Below, in pieces: positions 53,633 to 63,170 of a stretch of DNA of 64,000 bases. How positions within the stretch are numbered: position 1 is the stretch's first letter; each line of letters opens with the position of its first letter. The notes below the pieces were generated by a model that was not told the origin of the DNA, made no database searches, and worked only from the letters and a program-made list of their open reading frames with translations. Position numbers and translations under genes: made by a program. This DNA is from Arthrobacter sp. MYb213 (GTDB lineage: Bacteria > Actinomycetota > Actinomycetes > Actinomycetales > Micrococcaceae), in contig NZ_PCQA01000007.1 of the NCBI RefSeq assembly GCF_002979915.1, forward strand, positions 124,001 to 188,000, in the 5' to 3' direction.

Positions 53633-54481
53633 CTACTTGGCTTCTGGAGCCTCTTCAGCAGCAGCCTCGGCAGGTGCCTCGGTTGCAGCAGCGGCAGGAG
53701 CCTCAGCCTTTGCCTTTTCGCCTTCGAGAAGCTCGCGCTCCCACTCAGCCATTGGCTCTGCAGCACCCTCGGTCTTGCCAGTTGCCTTGTTGTTCTTGGC
53801 GATGAGGCCTTCAGCAACGGCGTCTGCAACAACGCGGGTCAACAGGTTGACGGAGCGGATAGCGTCGTCGTTGCCTGGGATTGGGTAGGTAACTTCGTCT
53901 GGATCGCAGTTGGTGTCCAAGATGGCAACAACTGGGATGCCCAGCTTGCGAGCTTCGTCGATAGCCAAGTGTTCCTTCTTGGTGTCAACGATCCAGATAG
54001 CCGAAGGGGTGCGGGTCAGGTTGCGGATACCACCGAGGTTGTTCTGCAGCTTGGTCAGCTCGCGCTTAAGCAGCAGAAGTTCCTTCTTGGTGTGGCCCGA
54101 ACCGGCAACGTCCTCGAAGTTGATCTCTTCCAGTTCCTTCATGCGCTGAACGCGCTTGGAGACGGTCTGGAAGTTGGTCAGCATACCGCCGAGCCAACGC
54201 TGGTTCACGTATGGCTGGCCAACGCGGTTAGCCTGCTCGGCGATCGATTCCTGAGCCTGCTTCTTGGTACCGACGAACAGTACGGTGCCACCGTGGGCAA
54301 CGGTCTGCTTGACGAACTCGTAAGCGCGGTCAATGAACGACAGCGACTGCTGCAGGTCAATGATGTAGATGCCGTTGCGCTCGGTGAAAATGAAGCGCTT
54401 CATCTTTGGGTTCCAACGACGGGTCTGGTGGCCGAAGTGGACGCCGCTGTCTAGCAGCTCTCGCATGGTTACGACTGGCAT
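53633..54481 (-). CDS. rpsB: 30S ribosomal protein S2
   Basis: 282 residues: [90 protein letters not shown]-terminal about 45 residues are an Ala/Glu-rich extension, common in actinobacterial S2. First gene of the operon. Confidence 0.98.
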   Translation of the reverse strand: MPVVTMRELLDSGVHFGHQTRRWNPKMKRFIFTERNGIYIIDLQQSLSFIDRAYEFVKQTVAHGGTVLFVGTKKQAQESIAEQANRVGQPYVNQRWLGGMLTNFQTVSKRVQRMKELEEINFEDVAGSGHTKKELLLLKRELTKLQNNLGGIRNLTRTPSAIWIVDTKKEHLAIDEARKLGIPVVAILDTNCDPDEVTYPIPGNDDAIRSVNLLTRVVADAVAEGLIAKNNKATGKTEGAAEPMAEWERELLEGEKAKAEAPAAAATEAPAEAAAEEAPEAK

Positions 54482-54496
54482 GTCGCAACTCCTCTC

Positions 54497-54538
54497 AGCA
54501 GTGGCGGACCGGACGCGTGCGCGTCCGCGGTAACTGCT
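54497..54538 (-). promoter_or_regulatory. 5'-UTR hairpin of rpsB
   Basis: Stem GGACGCG with CGCGTCC (54511-54517, 54520-54526) extended by AGCAGT with ACTGCT (54497-54502, 54533-54538), ending next to the rpsB ribosome binding site. Fits a feedback leader for S2 or mRNA stability element; not proven to be the known S2 leader family. Confidence 0.4.
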
Positions 54539-54888
54539 CTTAGTTGTTTGGGTTGTACGCAGATTTTCATTTTGAATATCCGCCCTAGTGCGCGATCCTG
54601 ACTGCTTAGCAGCCTGCCTAAGTCCACCGATTCTCTCGGACCACTGGAACTTATGACCACTTCCTCAAAGAGGATGTGGAACCTCGCACGCGAAGTCAAT
54701 CCCTTGGGAGGCGAACCAATTTTGGACACACCTCTGACAAGAAACTGCAGTTTCAAGTGTACTACACCGTCTTCACGCCAGAGACCGTGATCCATGGTGA
54801 TCTAGCGCCTAAAACCAGAGCACCGAAGTTACCCACAACTTGCGGTCAATCCCCAAAAATTCGCACCTGGTTGCCACAGGCTGAACAT

Positions 54889-55410
54889 ATGAAACCCAAA
54901 CGACTTTTATTGTTGCTCCCGACACTACTGATCCTGACTTTGGCCCCATTGGGCGCCCGCGCCGAAACCACACAGAACTATGCGCAACCTGCAGCCGCAG
55001 CTCAATGGCGCTGGCCACTGGCCGGAGAGCCAAAGATCCTTAAGGCTTTTGATAAGCCGGCCGAGCAGTGGTCGGCAGGTCATCGTGGAGTGGATCTGGC
55101 AGCGTCGGAAGGTAACCAAGTCGTGGCACCGAATCGTGGACGTATCACCTTCCGGGGTGTAGTCGTTGACCGCCCCGTGATGGTCATTGACCACGGATAT
55201 GGATTTAAGACCAGTTTGGAACCGGTGACCAGCGAACTCTCGGTGGGTAGTTGGGTGGAATCTGGAGCCAAGCTCGGAATCGTATCCAGTGGCGCTCATT
55301 GTTCAAATCGCTGCATTCACTGGGGCGTGCGGTTAGATGGAGAATATATCGACCCGGCACTTCTCATCGAAGATTTGCGCCCCTCGATCTTGCTTCCACT
55401 GAACGACTAA
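54889..55410 (+). CDS. secreted M23 family metallopeptidase (LytM-like)
   Basis: 173 residues from ATG 54889. Signal peptide MKPKRLLLLLPTLLILTLAPLGARA, then a LytM/Peptidase_M23 domain: H-x3-D in HRGVDLAASEGNQVVAPNRGRI, and late HxH-type CIHWGVRLDGEYIDP. The last zinc ligand pair is C-I-H-W, so only one histidine is seen there where HxH is usual. Probably a cell-wall endopeptidase or a wall-modifying factor. Divergent from rpsB. Confidence 0.88.
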   Translation: MKPKRLLLLLPTLLILTLAPLGARAETTQNYAQPAAAAQWRWPLAGEPKILKAFDKPAEQWSAGHRGVDLAASEGNQVVAPNRGRITFRGVVVDRPVMVIDHGYGFKTSLEPVTSELSVGSWVESGAKLGIVSSGAHCSNRCIHWGVRLDGEYIDPALLIEDLRPSILLPLND

Positions 55411-55456
55411 GTAGGCGAAAACTATGGTATTTTCGCCAGCCGAAGATCAAAAAGAA

Positions 55457-55496
55457 ATACGCCGGGTCACCTGTTTATACAGGTGACCCGGCGTAT
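55457..55496. terminator. bidirectional terminator hairpin
   Basis: 17-bp perfect stem (55457-55473 with 55480-55496) between the M23 gene and tRNA-Met; serves the M23 gene (plus) and the tRNA (minus). Confidence 0.85.
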
Positions 55497-55504
55497 TCAT
55501 ACCG

Positions 55505-55578
55505 TAGGGCGTGTCGGACTTGAACCGACGACCAAGGAATTATGAGTTCCCTGCTCTAACCAACTGAGCTAACGCCCC
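55505..55578 (-). tRNA. tRNA-Met (CAU)
   Basis: Cloverleaf read on the minus strand: acceptor GGGGCGT with ACGCCCT (first pair G-U), D-arm GCTCAGTTGGTTAGAGC, anticodon loop CTCATAA, variable loop, T-arm GTCGG-TTCAAGT-CCGAC, discriminator A. Anticodon CAU fits elongator Met; a lysidine-modified Ile tRNA is the alternative. No encoded CCA. Confidence 0.93.
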
Positions 55579-55677
55579 ACTATGAGAATTACCGCCGAAG
55601 CAGTAACCACACTCGAAATATTCTAGGGCATGACCAGCCAAAATCTCGATTCGAGGTCCTTGAGGCGTCCCCAAGCG

Positions 55678-56883
55678 CTAATGCGTCGTGATGCTCTGCC
55701 CACGATAGAGCGCTTCGAAGGAGTTCATAGTTTTCTCCTGCGCATGGTTCATGACCTTTCGGTGCCCCGCAGCTCCTAGGCGTTCACGTTCCTGAGGCTC
55801 AAGACTCAACACCTTGTCCAGCTTCTGCGCCAGATCCTCTCGGTTACCCGGTTCAAACATATAACCGTTCACACCGACGTCGACAAGGTGAGGCAACGCC
55901 ATCGCGTTGGCTAGGACCACGGGCTTCGACGCTGAAAGCGCTTCGAGGGTCACCAAGGACTGCAACTCGGCGGTCCCTGGTTGGCAGAAGACATCACAGC
56001 GCAGATAGGCCTCGCGAAGTTCCTCCTCGCTGACATGCCCAAGGAATTGAACACGGTCACGCACACCTTTTTCGTTGGCAATCTTCTCCAACAGTGGACG
56101 TTGCTCGCCACCACCAACAACTTCGAGAATCGCATTAGGAACCTGCTTCATCAACGCCAGGGCCTCAACAAGTTCGTTCACATTTTTCTCGACAGCTAGT
56201 CGACCAACAAAAAGTATGGTGGGGGCTTCGTTACGGAGAATCTCCTCCTCGGTGCCCAACTCATAGTTGCCAACCTCAATTCCATTGGATAAAGGCAGCA
56301 CCTTCGTCAGCCCCGCATGTTCCTTCATGGCTTTTGCAGCCAATGGAGTGGGAGTGGTCACCGCATCTGCTCTTCCGAAAATCTTCCCCATATCTCGCCA
56401 CGAGTTGCGGGCAACGATCTTCTTAAACCACTTAGGAAAGGGTAAGAACGGGTCAAGATTCTCTGGCATAAAGTGGTTCGTCGCTACGGCTCGAACCCCA
56501 TGCTTACGTGCATAAGCCAAGGTCTGCTGGCCAATCATGTAGTGGCTCTGCGCATGCACGACGTCGGGTTTGATGTCTGCCAAGATCTTGTTGATCTGCG
56601 AATTAACTTCCCAAGGAAATGCAATACGGAAATACTCATGGGTCGGTACCCCATGCGATTGCAGCCGGTGAACAATCGCTTCGGGGCGAACCTCAGTGTA
56701 GGTCTTCCCTTTTTCTCCGCGTACTGCCAACACGTGCACTCGGTGCCCGCGTTCTTTCATGGCACTAGCCAATCGGTAGCAGAACATCGCCGCACCATTA
56801 ATATCAGGCAGGTAAGTATCGGCGGCGATGACTATCGTCAGCGGTTTTTCCTCGGCCACGTCTTGTCCTTGTTCGTTCAACAT
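55678..56883 (-). CDS. glycosyltransferase family 4
   Basis: 401 residues with GT-B fold: TIVIAADTYLPDINGAAMFCYRLASAMKERGHRVHVL, PDVVHAQSHYMIGQQTLAYARKHGVRAVATNH, PTILFVGRLAVEKNVNELVEALA, the EX7E-like segment with SLVTLEALSASKPVVLANAMALPHLV. Probably adds a sugar to a lipid or exopolysaccharide; donor and acceptor unknown. Next gene is a DMT-type permease; they may form a pair. Confidence 0.88.
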   Translation of the reverse strand: MLNEQGQDVAEEKPLTIVIAADTYLPDINGAAMFCYRLASAMKERGHRVHVLAVRGEKGKTYTEVRPEAIVHRLQSHGVPTHEYFRIAFPWEVNSQINKILADIKPDVVHAQSHYMIGQQTLAYARKHGVRAVATNHFMPENLDPFLPFPKWFKKIVARNSWRDMGKIFGRADAVTTPTPLAAKAMKEHAGLTKVLPLSNGIEVGNYELGTEEEILRNEAPTILFVGRLAVEKNVNELVEALALMKQVPNAILEVVGGGEQRPLLEKIANEKGVRDRVQFLGHVSEEELREAYLRCDVFCQPGTAELQSLVTLEALSASKPVVLANAMALPHLVDVGVNGYMFEPGNREDLAQKLDKVLSLEPQERERLGAAGHRKVMNHAQEKTMNSFEALYRGQSITTH

Positions 56884-56903
56884 ATTGTCTTGTGAAAGAT
56901 TTT

Positions 56904-57827
56904 CTACTGCTTTGATGCATCTTTATGAGACATTTTTTGTGAATGTCTTGCTTTGGCTTTGCGTTCTAAAACGTCCGGATGGTGGCGAGATAGCGCCACC
57001 ACGCCGATGATGGCCAGCACCGCGGCTACCACCATCAAGATCGCCAACACCGCAGGAACATCTGGGCGAAGCTCTCCAAGAATAGAGATGCCGATGGCAA
57101 TGCCGACCATCGGATCGATCACGGTCAGTCCGGCGATCACCAAATCTGGTGGCCCCTTCGAATAAGCCGTCTGTACAAAATATGACCCGAGCAAACCTGC
57201 CACTACCACTGCGGCCAGTGCAACCCACGGTAGCGACTTCCAATCTTGTACTTGGAAATTCAATATTGCAATCGCGATAGTGCGCACCAGTACCGCCACA
57301 AACCCAAAGAGTACGCCCGCCCCGACGATATAAAAGAAAGCTCCCAGCTTGTGCCGGAAGAAAAGCACAAGAATTCCGAAGACGACAACCACGACGGCCA
57401 GAATCATCTCGATAAGTAATGCCTCGGCGTTATTTACGAGGTGCTGCTCGCCGGTGACGTTGATAGCCATCAGAACGAATGCGGCCGAACCGACCATGCA
57501 ACTAATAATTGCTAACACCGTCGGCCGGTTCATGGTGAGCTTGTGTTCTCTCGAATTCACCACGGTGGTGACCACCAGGGCAATAGCGCCAATGGGTTGA
57601 ACCACGGTCAAAGGGGCGCTTGCTAGAGCAAATACGTTCAGCACCATACCCAGCCCCAGCAAGAGCAGCCCGCTCATCCAACGCCTGTTGACCGCCAGAT
57701 TCCCCAAGTTTTTCAAGGTGAGCTCTAGTCCACCGGAAGCTTTCCTTACCGCACTCGATTGAAATTGGGCTCCAAAGGCAAGGCAAAAGGCACCGCATAG
57801 TGCCGCTGTAATAGCGATCCAAACCAT
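56904..57827 (-). CDS. DMT (EamA/NIPA-like) membrane transporter
   Basis: 307 residues with about nine helices, in a NIPA/EamA-like layout: GLELTLKNLGNLAVNRRWMSGLLLLGLGMVLNVFALASAPLTVVQPIGAIALVVTTVVN, and LLGSYFVQTAYSKGPPDLVIAGLTVIDPMVGIAIG in the second repeat; lysine/histidine-rich cytoplasmic tail. Substrate unknown. Overlaps nothing; 20 bases from the glycosyltransferase, so possibly co-transcribed. Confidence 0.8.
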   Translation of the reverse strand: MVWIAITAALCGAFCLAFGAQFQSSAVRKASGGLELTLKNLGNLAVNRRWMSGLLLLGLGMVLNVFALASAPLTVVQPIGAIALVVTTVVNSREHKLTMNRPTVLAIISCMVGSAAFVLMAINVTGEQHLVNNAEALLIEMILAVVVVVFGILVLFFRHKLGAFFYIVGAGVLFGFVAVLVRTIAIAILNFQVQDWKSLPWVALAAVVVAGLLGSYFVQTAYSKGPPDLVIAGLTVIDPMVGIAIGISILGELRPDVPAVLAILMVVAAVLAIIGVVALSRHHPDVLERKAKARHSQKMSHKDASKQ

Positions 57828-57918
57828 GTCAGTGCCTTTCCCAAAAGTTCTTTATTGTCCGAGAGACCATGCCGCCCAGTGGCGTGAAATCTGTGCGTCA
57901 CCTCATCGGTTCAGGAAC

Positions 57919-58758
57919 CTAGGAACGCTTGATCAACTTACGAATAATTGCAATAAGCGCAGCCGCCGATGCAGCGATGATCGCGAAAGGTTTAGCTTTC
58001 TCTGCCCGTTCTTGGCCTGCACGACCGGCCTCACTATTTTCTCCGGTATTTGCAGAAGGTGTGACGAAGCTACGTGCCTTGGCAGCTGCGTTGGATACTG
58101 AATCTCCCGCATTTTCGGCAAAATGACGTGCTTTATCTAATTTTGCTTTGGGACCCAGAACACTCTGTCCCAAATTGTCACGCAGTGCCTGAATCTGACG
58201 GCGGCGACGCTTGGTACGAAGAATCAATTCATCCGCGCTTGGAGCAGGAGGTTTAGGTTCCTTCTTCTTGTCCTTCGCGGCCTTGTCTTCCTCGTCCTTC
58301 TTACGCATAGGCTCATCCAATGTGCTGACGTCAAAGTTGCTGCCGTCCTTGAGCACACCAATATCGTGGCGGATGCCTCGAATCGCTGCATCAGGAGTTA
58401 ATGGCAAGGCCTTCTTGAACTTCAGGTACATCACGAGCGCCAGAATTGCGGCCACGATCAGGAAGAACCCGGCAACTATCAATCCTGCGGCCCAACCAAG
58501 GAACCAAATCTCTAGAACATTCACCAGGGTGACGACTACCGCAATCACGAACAGCAAAACAACGATGAGCGCGCCAGCGCCCAAGCCCGCTGCCATGCCC
58601 AGGCTGATGCCTTTTTTCTTGAGCAGGGTAGTGCCCAGTTTCAGCTCGTCCGACAGCTGCTGTGGGACAAGCTCTTTGAGTCCATCAACTTGCGCCTTGG
58701 CACTCTTCACGCTTGACTTCAGGCTTTCATCTGCTTGCGTCGATTCAGCTTCAGACAT
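57919..58758 (-). CDS. phage-holin-family / DUF3618-like membrane protein
   Basis: 279 residues from ATG 58758 (GGAGAA ahead). Two to three helices at about 53-112 (GMAAGLGAGALIVVLLFVIAVVVTLVN and WAAGLIVAGFFLIVAAILALV) match actinobacterial holin superfamily III (DUF1469-like). A Lys/Pro/Glu-rich linker and ADELILRTKRRRRQIQALRDNL resemble DUF3618, and a final helix near the C-terminus precedes KLIKRS. Not a true phage holin by context. Role in envelope unclear. Confidence 0.75.
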   Translation of the reverse strand: MSEAESTQADESLKSSVKSAKAQVDGLKELVPQQLSDELKLGTTLLKKKGISLGMAAGLGAGALIVVLLFVIAVVVTLVNVLEIWFLGWAAGLIVAGFFLIVAAILALVMYLKFKKALPLTPDAAIRGIRHDIGVLKDGSNFDVSTLDEPMRKKDEEDKAAKDKKKEPKPPAPSADELILRTKRRRRQIQALRDNLGQSVLGPKAKLDKARHFAENAGDSVSNAAAKARSFVTPSANTGENSEAGRAGQERAEKAKPFAIIAASAAALIAIIRKLIKRS

Positions 58759-59248
58759 GGTTTCTCCATATTCTCGATCGCTCGGCAACCGGTATTTCCA
58801 CGCTAGCACTCCGGTTACCGTCTACGTATCAGTCTTCAGGCGTAAACCCCACAGCTCTATCTCATGCCACGGGTGTAAGTGTTAACGATTTGAAAGTCTA
58901 TCGTCTATTCACTTGAGCTTATAGGAAGCGACCCAATCAATACGTGCTCATTATTGTTCATACGCTGTTCATAGCTACTCTGCAGACTAAACGTGTTGTA
59001 GCGAGGCAGGCTTTCAACTGATCATTGCCTTCATAGCGCTGAAGAAACGAATTTATTAGTACTATTCCCATCAATTGTTTCCACCTAGACAGCGAATTTG
59101 CCTGAACCTACGTGCGCTGAAACTGGTGACCAGCTAGTAAATATCCTAGCCAAATCGATCTGAACAGTGATATCCGGGTTTCCCCTGATGTTTTGCGGGA
59201 TAACCCTAAGGATCTGAACTGAATTGCGCCGTAGCGTTAAAGAAAAAT
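58759..59248. other. 490-bp stretch without a recognisable gene
   Basis: Between the holin-like gene and tRNA-Asn. I see no protein frame with family likeness, and no clear repeat or hairpin until the tRNA terminator. Confidence 0.45.
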
Positions 59249-59282
59249 AAAACCCCAACCGTTCGAAACGGTTGGGGTTTTA
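59249..59282 (-). terminator. terminator after tRNA-Asn
   Basis: AAACCCCAACCGT with its complement around a short loop, ending in T-rich sequence on both strands; directly after tRNA-Asn on the minus strand. Confidence 0.8.
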
Positions 59283-59288
59283 CGAGAG

Positions 59289-59361
59289 CTCCTCCAACTG
59301 GACTTGAACCAGTAACCCTTCGATTAACAGTCGAATGCTCTGCCAATTGAGCTATGGAGGA
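59289..59361 (-). tRNA. tRNA-Asn (GUU), copy 1
   Basis: Cloverleaf on the minus strand: acceptor TCCTCCA with TGGAGGA, D-arm, anticodon loop CTGTTAA with GUU, T-arm ACTGG-TTCAAGT-CCAGT, discriminator G; no encoded CCA. Identical to the copy at 60608-60680. Confidence 0.95.
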
Positions 59362-59585
59362 ATGCAACGTGTAATACCTTAGCACTGGCCAAGATGGGTT
59401 TTCAAATCGACCAACTTCTACACTTAATGACGTAAATAGCCCCGACTTTCAAAGGGTTCGACTGCGAATTTCAACGCTGGGTTCCGCAACGCCAAAGCAA
59501 TTCATTTAGTGATGCGCAACATAGGATGAAGCGAGCATGAAGGTCTAGAAGTTACAACACCCGTAGTTGATCTAGGCTTGTCTCC

Positions 59586-60554
59586 ATGTCGAACAGACTA
59601 GTGAACTCCTCTGCTACAAACGAACCACACTCGCTACGCACTAATCAGTTAATGCTCGCCAGAACGTATTTCGCGGTTCAGGGAGTTGGCGGGCTGTTAT
59701 GGTGGTTCTCGGTTTTCGCAAGCCCTACCATCACCATGTTGACACTTGGCAATCTGCCTCCGGCCTTATTGGCATGGTTCGATATCCCTTTGTTTGCTCT
59801 CGCCTCACTGTTAATTGCCTGCAATATACGTGCGGCATTGTGGGTGGCGATACCGTGGACCTGGCTCATGACAGGGTTGATGCTTTCCTACGCATTGATA
59901 ACCACCAACGCCGGCTGGGGCGCCCTGATCATGCTGGCAGCGAGCTTCGCTTCCGGAGCAGCCGGTCTGGTCTTGTGGTTCGGGCGCTTTCCCTCGCAGT
60001 GGTTTGTCTCAGGCCCCTTTCGCTTCAAAACTGCGCGAGCCAAACGAACTCGAGTCCACCTACGTCAAACCTTCGCCCAGCTGTTTTGTTTTTGGTTCGT
60101 GTTTCTTGCGCTCTTTCCTACGCTCATAATCTTTGCTGAACACCGGTTCGCAGTGCATGTGAGCTTTGCTGACTGGATTCGCTTGACTGGATACGTCGCA
60201 CTCTTACTCGCCAGCACGCTGGGCGTTTGGTCGGCAACCATAATGGCCAAATTGGGACAGGGCACTCCCCTGCCTTCTGCAATGCCACAGTATCTAGTGA
60301 TCCGTGGCCCTTACCGATATGTTCGCAATCCTATGGCGGTTGCAGGCATCGTGCAGGGAGTCAGCGTAGGGCTGATTGCAAGTTCATGGCTCGTAATTCT
60401 CTATTCCTTGAGCGGTTCAATCATCTGGAATCTGATTGTGCGCCCACTAGAGGAAAAAGACCTGCAAGAGAAGTTTGGTGGAAGTTTCACTCGCTACTGC
60501 GCTGAGGTCTCTTGCTGGTTGCCAAAGTTCAGGAATACCTCAAAACGAGGATAA
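59586..60554 (+). CDS. isoprenylcysteine carboxylmethyltransferase-like (ICMT/PEMT) membrane protein
   Basis: 322 residues: an N-terminal hydrophobic block (three to four helices, residues 30-135), then another set of helices and the methyltransferase-like end: PQYLVIRGPYRYVRNPMAVAGIVQGVSVGL and EEKDLQEKFGGSFTRYCAEVSCWLP, the SAM-binding signature of this family. Methylates a lipid or a membrane substrate; substrate unknown. It lies between two identical tRNA-Asn genes, on the opposite strand to them. Confidence 0.85.
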   Translation: MSNRLVNSSATNEPHSLRTNQLMLARTYFAVQGVGGLLWWFSVFASPTITMLTLGNLPPALLAWFDIPLFALASLLIACNIRAALWVAIPWTWLMTGLMLSYALITTNAGWGALIMLAASFASGAAGLVLWFGRFPSQWFVSGPFRFKTARAKRTRVHLRQTFAQLFCFWFVFLALFPTLIIFAEHRFAVHVSFADWIRLTGYVALLLASTLGVWSATIMAKLGQGTPLPSAMPQYLVIRGPYRYVRNPMAVAGIVQGVSVGLIASSWLVILYSLSGSIIWNLIVRPLEEKDLQEKFGGSFTRYCAEVSCWLPKFRNTSKRG

Positions 60555-60557
60555 ACG

Positions 60558-60602
60558 AAAACACCCTGTGGTCAGCTTGAAAAGCTGACCACAGGGTGTT
60601 TC
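60558..60602. terminator. bidirectional terminator hairpin
   Basis: 20-bp perfect stem (60558-60577 with 60582-60601) with A-run before and T-run after; serves the methyltransferase-like gene (plus) and tRNA-Asn copy 2 (minus). Confidence 0.85.
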
Positions 60603-60607
60603 TTCGG

Positions 60608-60680
60608 CTCCTCCAACTGGACTTGAACCAGTAACCCTTCGATTAACAGTCGAATGCTCTGCCAATTGAGCTATGGAGGA
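60608..60680 (-). tRNA. tRNA-Asn (GUU), copy 2
   Basis: All 73 bases equal the copy at 59289-59361. The upstream flank also matches in part (CTTAGCACTRGCCAAG), so the duplication included some promoter DNA. Confidence 0.95.
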
Positions 60681-60762
60681 ATGCTACGAGAACAACCTTA
60701 GCACTAGCCAAGTCACGATTTGAAATCCACTCTTAGTAGCGGCTCCAGTTTATGCTAGAAGG

Positions 60763-61848
60763 CTAGCTTGCAGTCTTTGCTGAGTTGTTGATGGCAAACT
60801 GTGCCAGCTCAATCAACTGCTGCGCAGAGGTTTCCCACGAGTAGTGCGCGGCACGGAGCAGTGCCCGCTCCGAGTACTTCTGCCATTCTTCTGGTTCTGA
60901 GAGTTGATGAACTCGGTCCGCAAAAGCCTGGGCACTATCGGGATCCGCGTAGAGCGCCGCATCCTGAGCTACTTCTCTGAATATGGGCATGTCGGTGACG
61001 ACCACGGGTGTTCCCATGCTCATTGCTTCAACCAGTGGAAGGCCGTAGCCTTCTTCGCGAGAAAGCGTCACCAGCGCGGTGCACTCGGCGAGCATCTTCG
61101 CATATTGTTCGTCGCTGACCCCGTTGTGGAAGATGATTTGGGTACTATCAGAGGCTTTTGCTTCCAACTCAGCGCGACGCTCCGCGCTGATACCACTAAG
61201 CAGATGCAGCTGATATTCAGGAAGCAAACTCATGGCTTGAATCAAGGTCTCAACATTTTTGTATTCCATGAACGAGCCCATATATAGCAACGTCTTGGCC
61301 GGGACACCCTTTTGGTCACGAACTGAGGTTTGCGCTGGGGCGGCATTTGAAACTAAACCAATATGTCGTTTAGTCAACCGATGCTCTCGCATGAGTGCGG
61401 CCGTGGTATTCGAAACTGTTGCGACGGCGTCCGCGCGGTTCAGCAATAGTCGTTGCGGGAAGTAGACCTGATGAAACAGGAACCATCCCCAACGAATCGG
61501 GGCAGGCAAGAATTTTGGCGCATTCGGGTGCGAATAGTAGATCAGGTCATGCAGGGTGAGGATTACTGGAAATTTTTTTCCCAGCGTTCCCATGGTCTGC
61601 ATTGGGGAGAAAACCACATCTGGTTGCAACTTATTAATCTGCAGGGCAACGAAGGGTTCCAGGACGCTGGTCGGGCCAGATATTTTCAGGTACGGGACCT
61701 CTGGCAGGAGTGCAAGCTGTCGCATGTCGTTGATCAGCATCGTGACATCGGCAATCTTCGAAGTAGCCTCAATGAGTCCTGCGGTGTAACGGCTAATTCC
61801 ATCGTGATGGGTGACCCGGGTATAGCGGGCATCGATGACGAGTTTCAC
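60763..61848 (-). CDS. glycosyltransferase family 4 (mannosyltransferase-like)
   Basis: 361 residues, GT-B fold: KLVIDARYTRVTHHDGISRYTAGLIEA (typical start), PVILTLHDLIYYSHPNAPKFLP, GMSEXE-like region with EEGYGLPLVEAMSMGTPVVVTDMPIFREVAQDAALYADP, and a final helix with WETSAQQLIELAQ. GTG start 61848. Probably adds mannose-type residues to a lipid or surface glycan. Its stop lies downstream of tRNA-Asn copy 2; MFS gene 48 bases upstream. Confidence 0.88.
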   Translation of the reverse strand: MKLVIDARYTRVTHHDGISRYTAGLIEATSKIADVTMLINDMRQLALLPEVPYLKISGPTSVLEPFVALQINKLQPDVVFSPMQTMGTLGKKFPVILTLHDLIYYSHPNAPKFLPAPIRWGWFLFHQVYFPQRLLLNRADAVATVSNTTAALMREHRLTKRHIGLVSNAAPAQTSVRDQKGVPAKTLLYMGSFMEYKNVETLIQAMSLLPEYQLHLLSGISAERRAELEAKASDSTQIIFHNGVSDEQYAKMLAECTALVTLSREEGYGLPLVEAMSMGTPVVVTDMPIFREVAQDAALYADPDSAQAFADRVHQLSEPEEWQKYSERALLRAAHYSWETSAQQLIELAQFAINNSAKTAS

Positions 61849-61895
61849 GGGCGTATTAGCCTTCTGTTGAGGACGTAGTAGTCCAAGCCTATCGG

Positions 61896-63170
61896 TTACC
61901 GCCGGCGCACTTGCGCTACCTCATGCTGCACCTTGCTGGGTCGAACAATCAAATAACCGATGAGTCCTACGGCAATGGATAGTGGCCATAGCGCGAGCGC
62001 GGCTGGCAGCCCGAACGCCGAACCAATGGCGCCACCTGCCAGGCTTCCTATCGGAACCGCGCCAAAGGTAAACAACCGGCGAGCGCTACTAACCCTGCCC
62101 AGCAGATGCTCTGGGGTGATATCAGCAACCCACGCAGTGACCGCGACGTTAAAAATGATCACGGCAACGCCCCACAGTGTTGAATGCACCGCAAGCAGGG
62201 TCATGGAAACTGCAGGGGAGGTAAAGGCCGCGAAAAATACCATCGCGGATAGCACGAGCTTGATCACCATGGTGACCGTAGTCAGTTGGGTCGCGCTGTA
62301 GCGAACAGCGATCCGCGTGGCTAGGGCAGCACCGAGCAATCCCCCGGCACCGCCAAGACCGGCGAGAATACCGAAGCCGAAGGATCCAAACTCTAGGTAG
62401 TTAATGATGAACAGCGCTTCAACCGCACTGCCTAAGGCCAAACCGAAGTTTGAGCACATCATCGCCAAAGTTACGGCGACCAACGTCCTGTTATGGCGTA
62501 GGTACGCCAGACCGGAGCGCCAATGGGTGTCACGCTGCGCGTTCTGCGCCGCAACTTCTTCCCTCCGCTGCTTGTCCTGGCGGGGAAGTTTGACTAGACA
62601 GGCCAAACTCAGCGCGATCAGCGCTAAGACTGCACTCACGGTCAAGAGTGTTGAGGCTCCGAGGAGAGTAAATGCGGTGCCCGCGGCCACCGGAACGATG
62701 ATTGCCAATGACTGATCCGCAGCCGTCAGCCGGGCGATCAACGCGCTGATGGAGGTAGATCGCTGGGCACCCGAGAGCGCATTGAGTTGTGGAACTGCGG
62801 AAACTTGAGCGGTTTCCGCTACGACATTGCACATTCCCAGTATCGTCACCAGCAAAAATCCGTAGCCGATACTCAGCGTGCCGGTGACGCTCAGCAGTAA
62901 GAAGCAAACGGTGAGCGTGAGCTTCACTGCGAGTCCAATGCGCAACAGCCGCAAAGGCCGATAACGGTCCACCAAATAGCCGATGGGAATTGTCGCCACG
63001 AGGAAGGCAAGAGAACCCAAGGTGTTCAGAAGCCCCATTTGCCAGGCGCTGGCGCCCAATGTGGTAACAAAAATGAGGTCGACAGTGAAATCCGTCAGTG
63101 AACGGCTGGCCGCATCACCTGCATTCGAATAAAGGAAACGACGTTCGCTTCGCACGAAAGATTTCACCAC
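61896..63170 (-). CDS. MFS transporter (drug/siderophore exporter type)
   Basis: 424 residues, 12 helices: start RSERRFLYSNAGDAASRSLTDFTVDLIFVTTLGASAWQMGLLNTLGSLAFLVATIPIGYLVDRYRP (motif A region), SAVPQLNALSGAQRSTSISALIARLTAADQSLAIIVP. GTG start 63170 behind CAGGAGC. It lies head-to-head with the desA-like gene, separated by an iron box region, so it could export the siderophore; drug efflux is the alternative. Confidence 0.88.
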   Translation of the reverse strand: MVKSFVRSERRFLYSNAGDAASRSLTDFTVDLIFVTTLGASAWQMGLLNTLGSLAFLVATIPIGYLVDRYRPLRLLRIGLAVKLTLTVCFLLLSVTGTLSIGYGFLLVTILGMCNVVAETAQVSAVPQLNALSGAQRSTSISALIARLTAADQSLAIIVPVAAGTAFTLLGASTLLTVSAVLALIALSLACLVKLPRQDKQRREEVAAQNAQRDTHWRSGLAYLRHNRTLVAVTLAMMCSNFGLALGSAVEALFIINYLEFGSFGFGILAGLGGAGGLLGAALATRIAVRYSATQLTTVTMVIKLVLSAMVFFAAFTSPAVSMTLLAVHSTLWGVAVIIFNVAVTAWVADITPEHLLGRVSSARRLFTFGAVPIGSLAGGAIGSAFGLPAALALWPLSIAVGLIGYLIVRPSKVQHEVAQVRRR

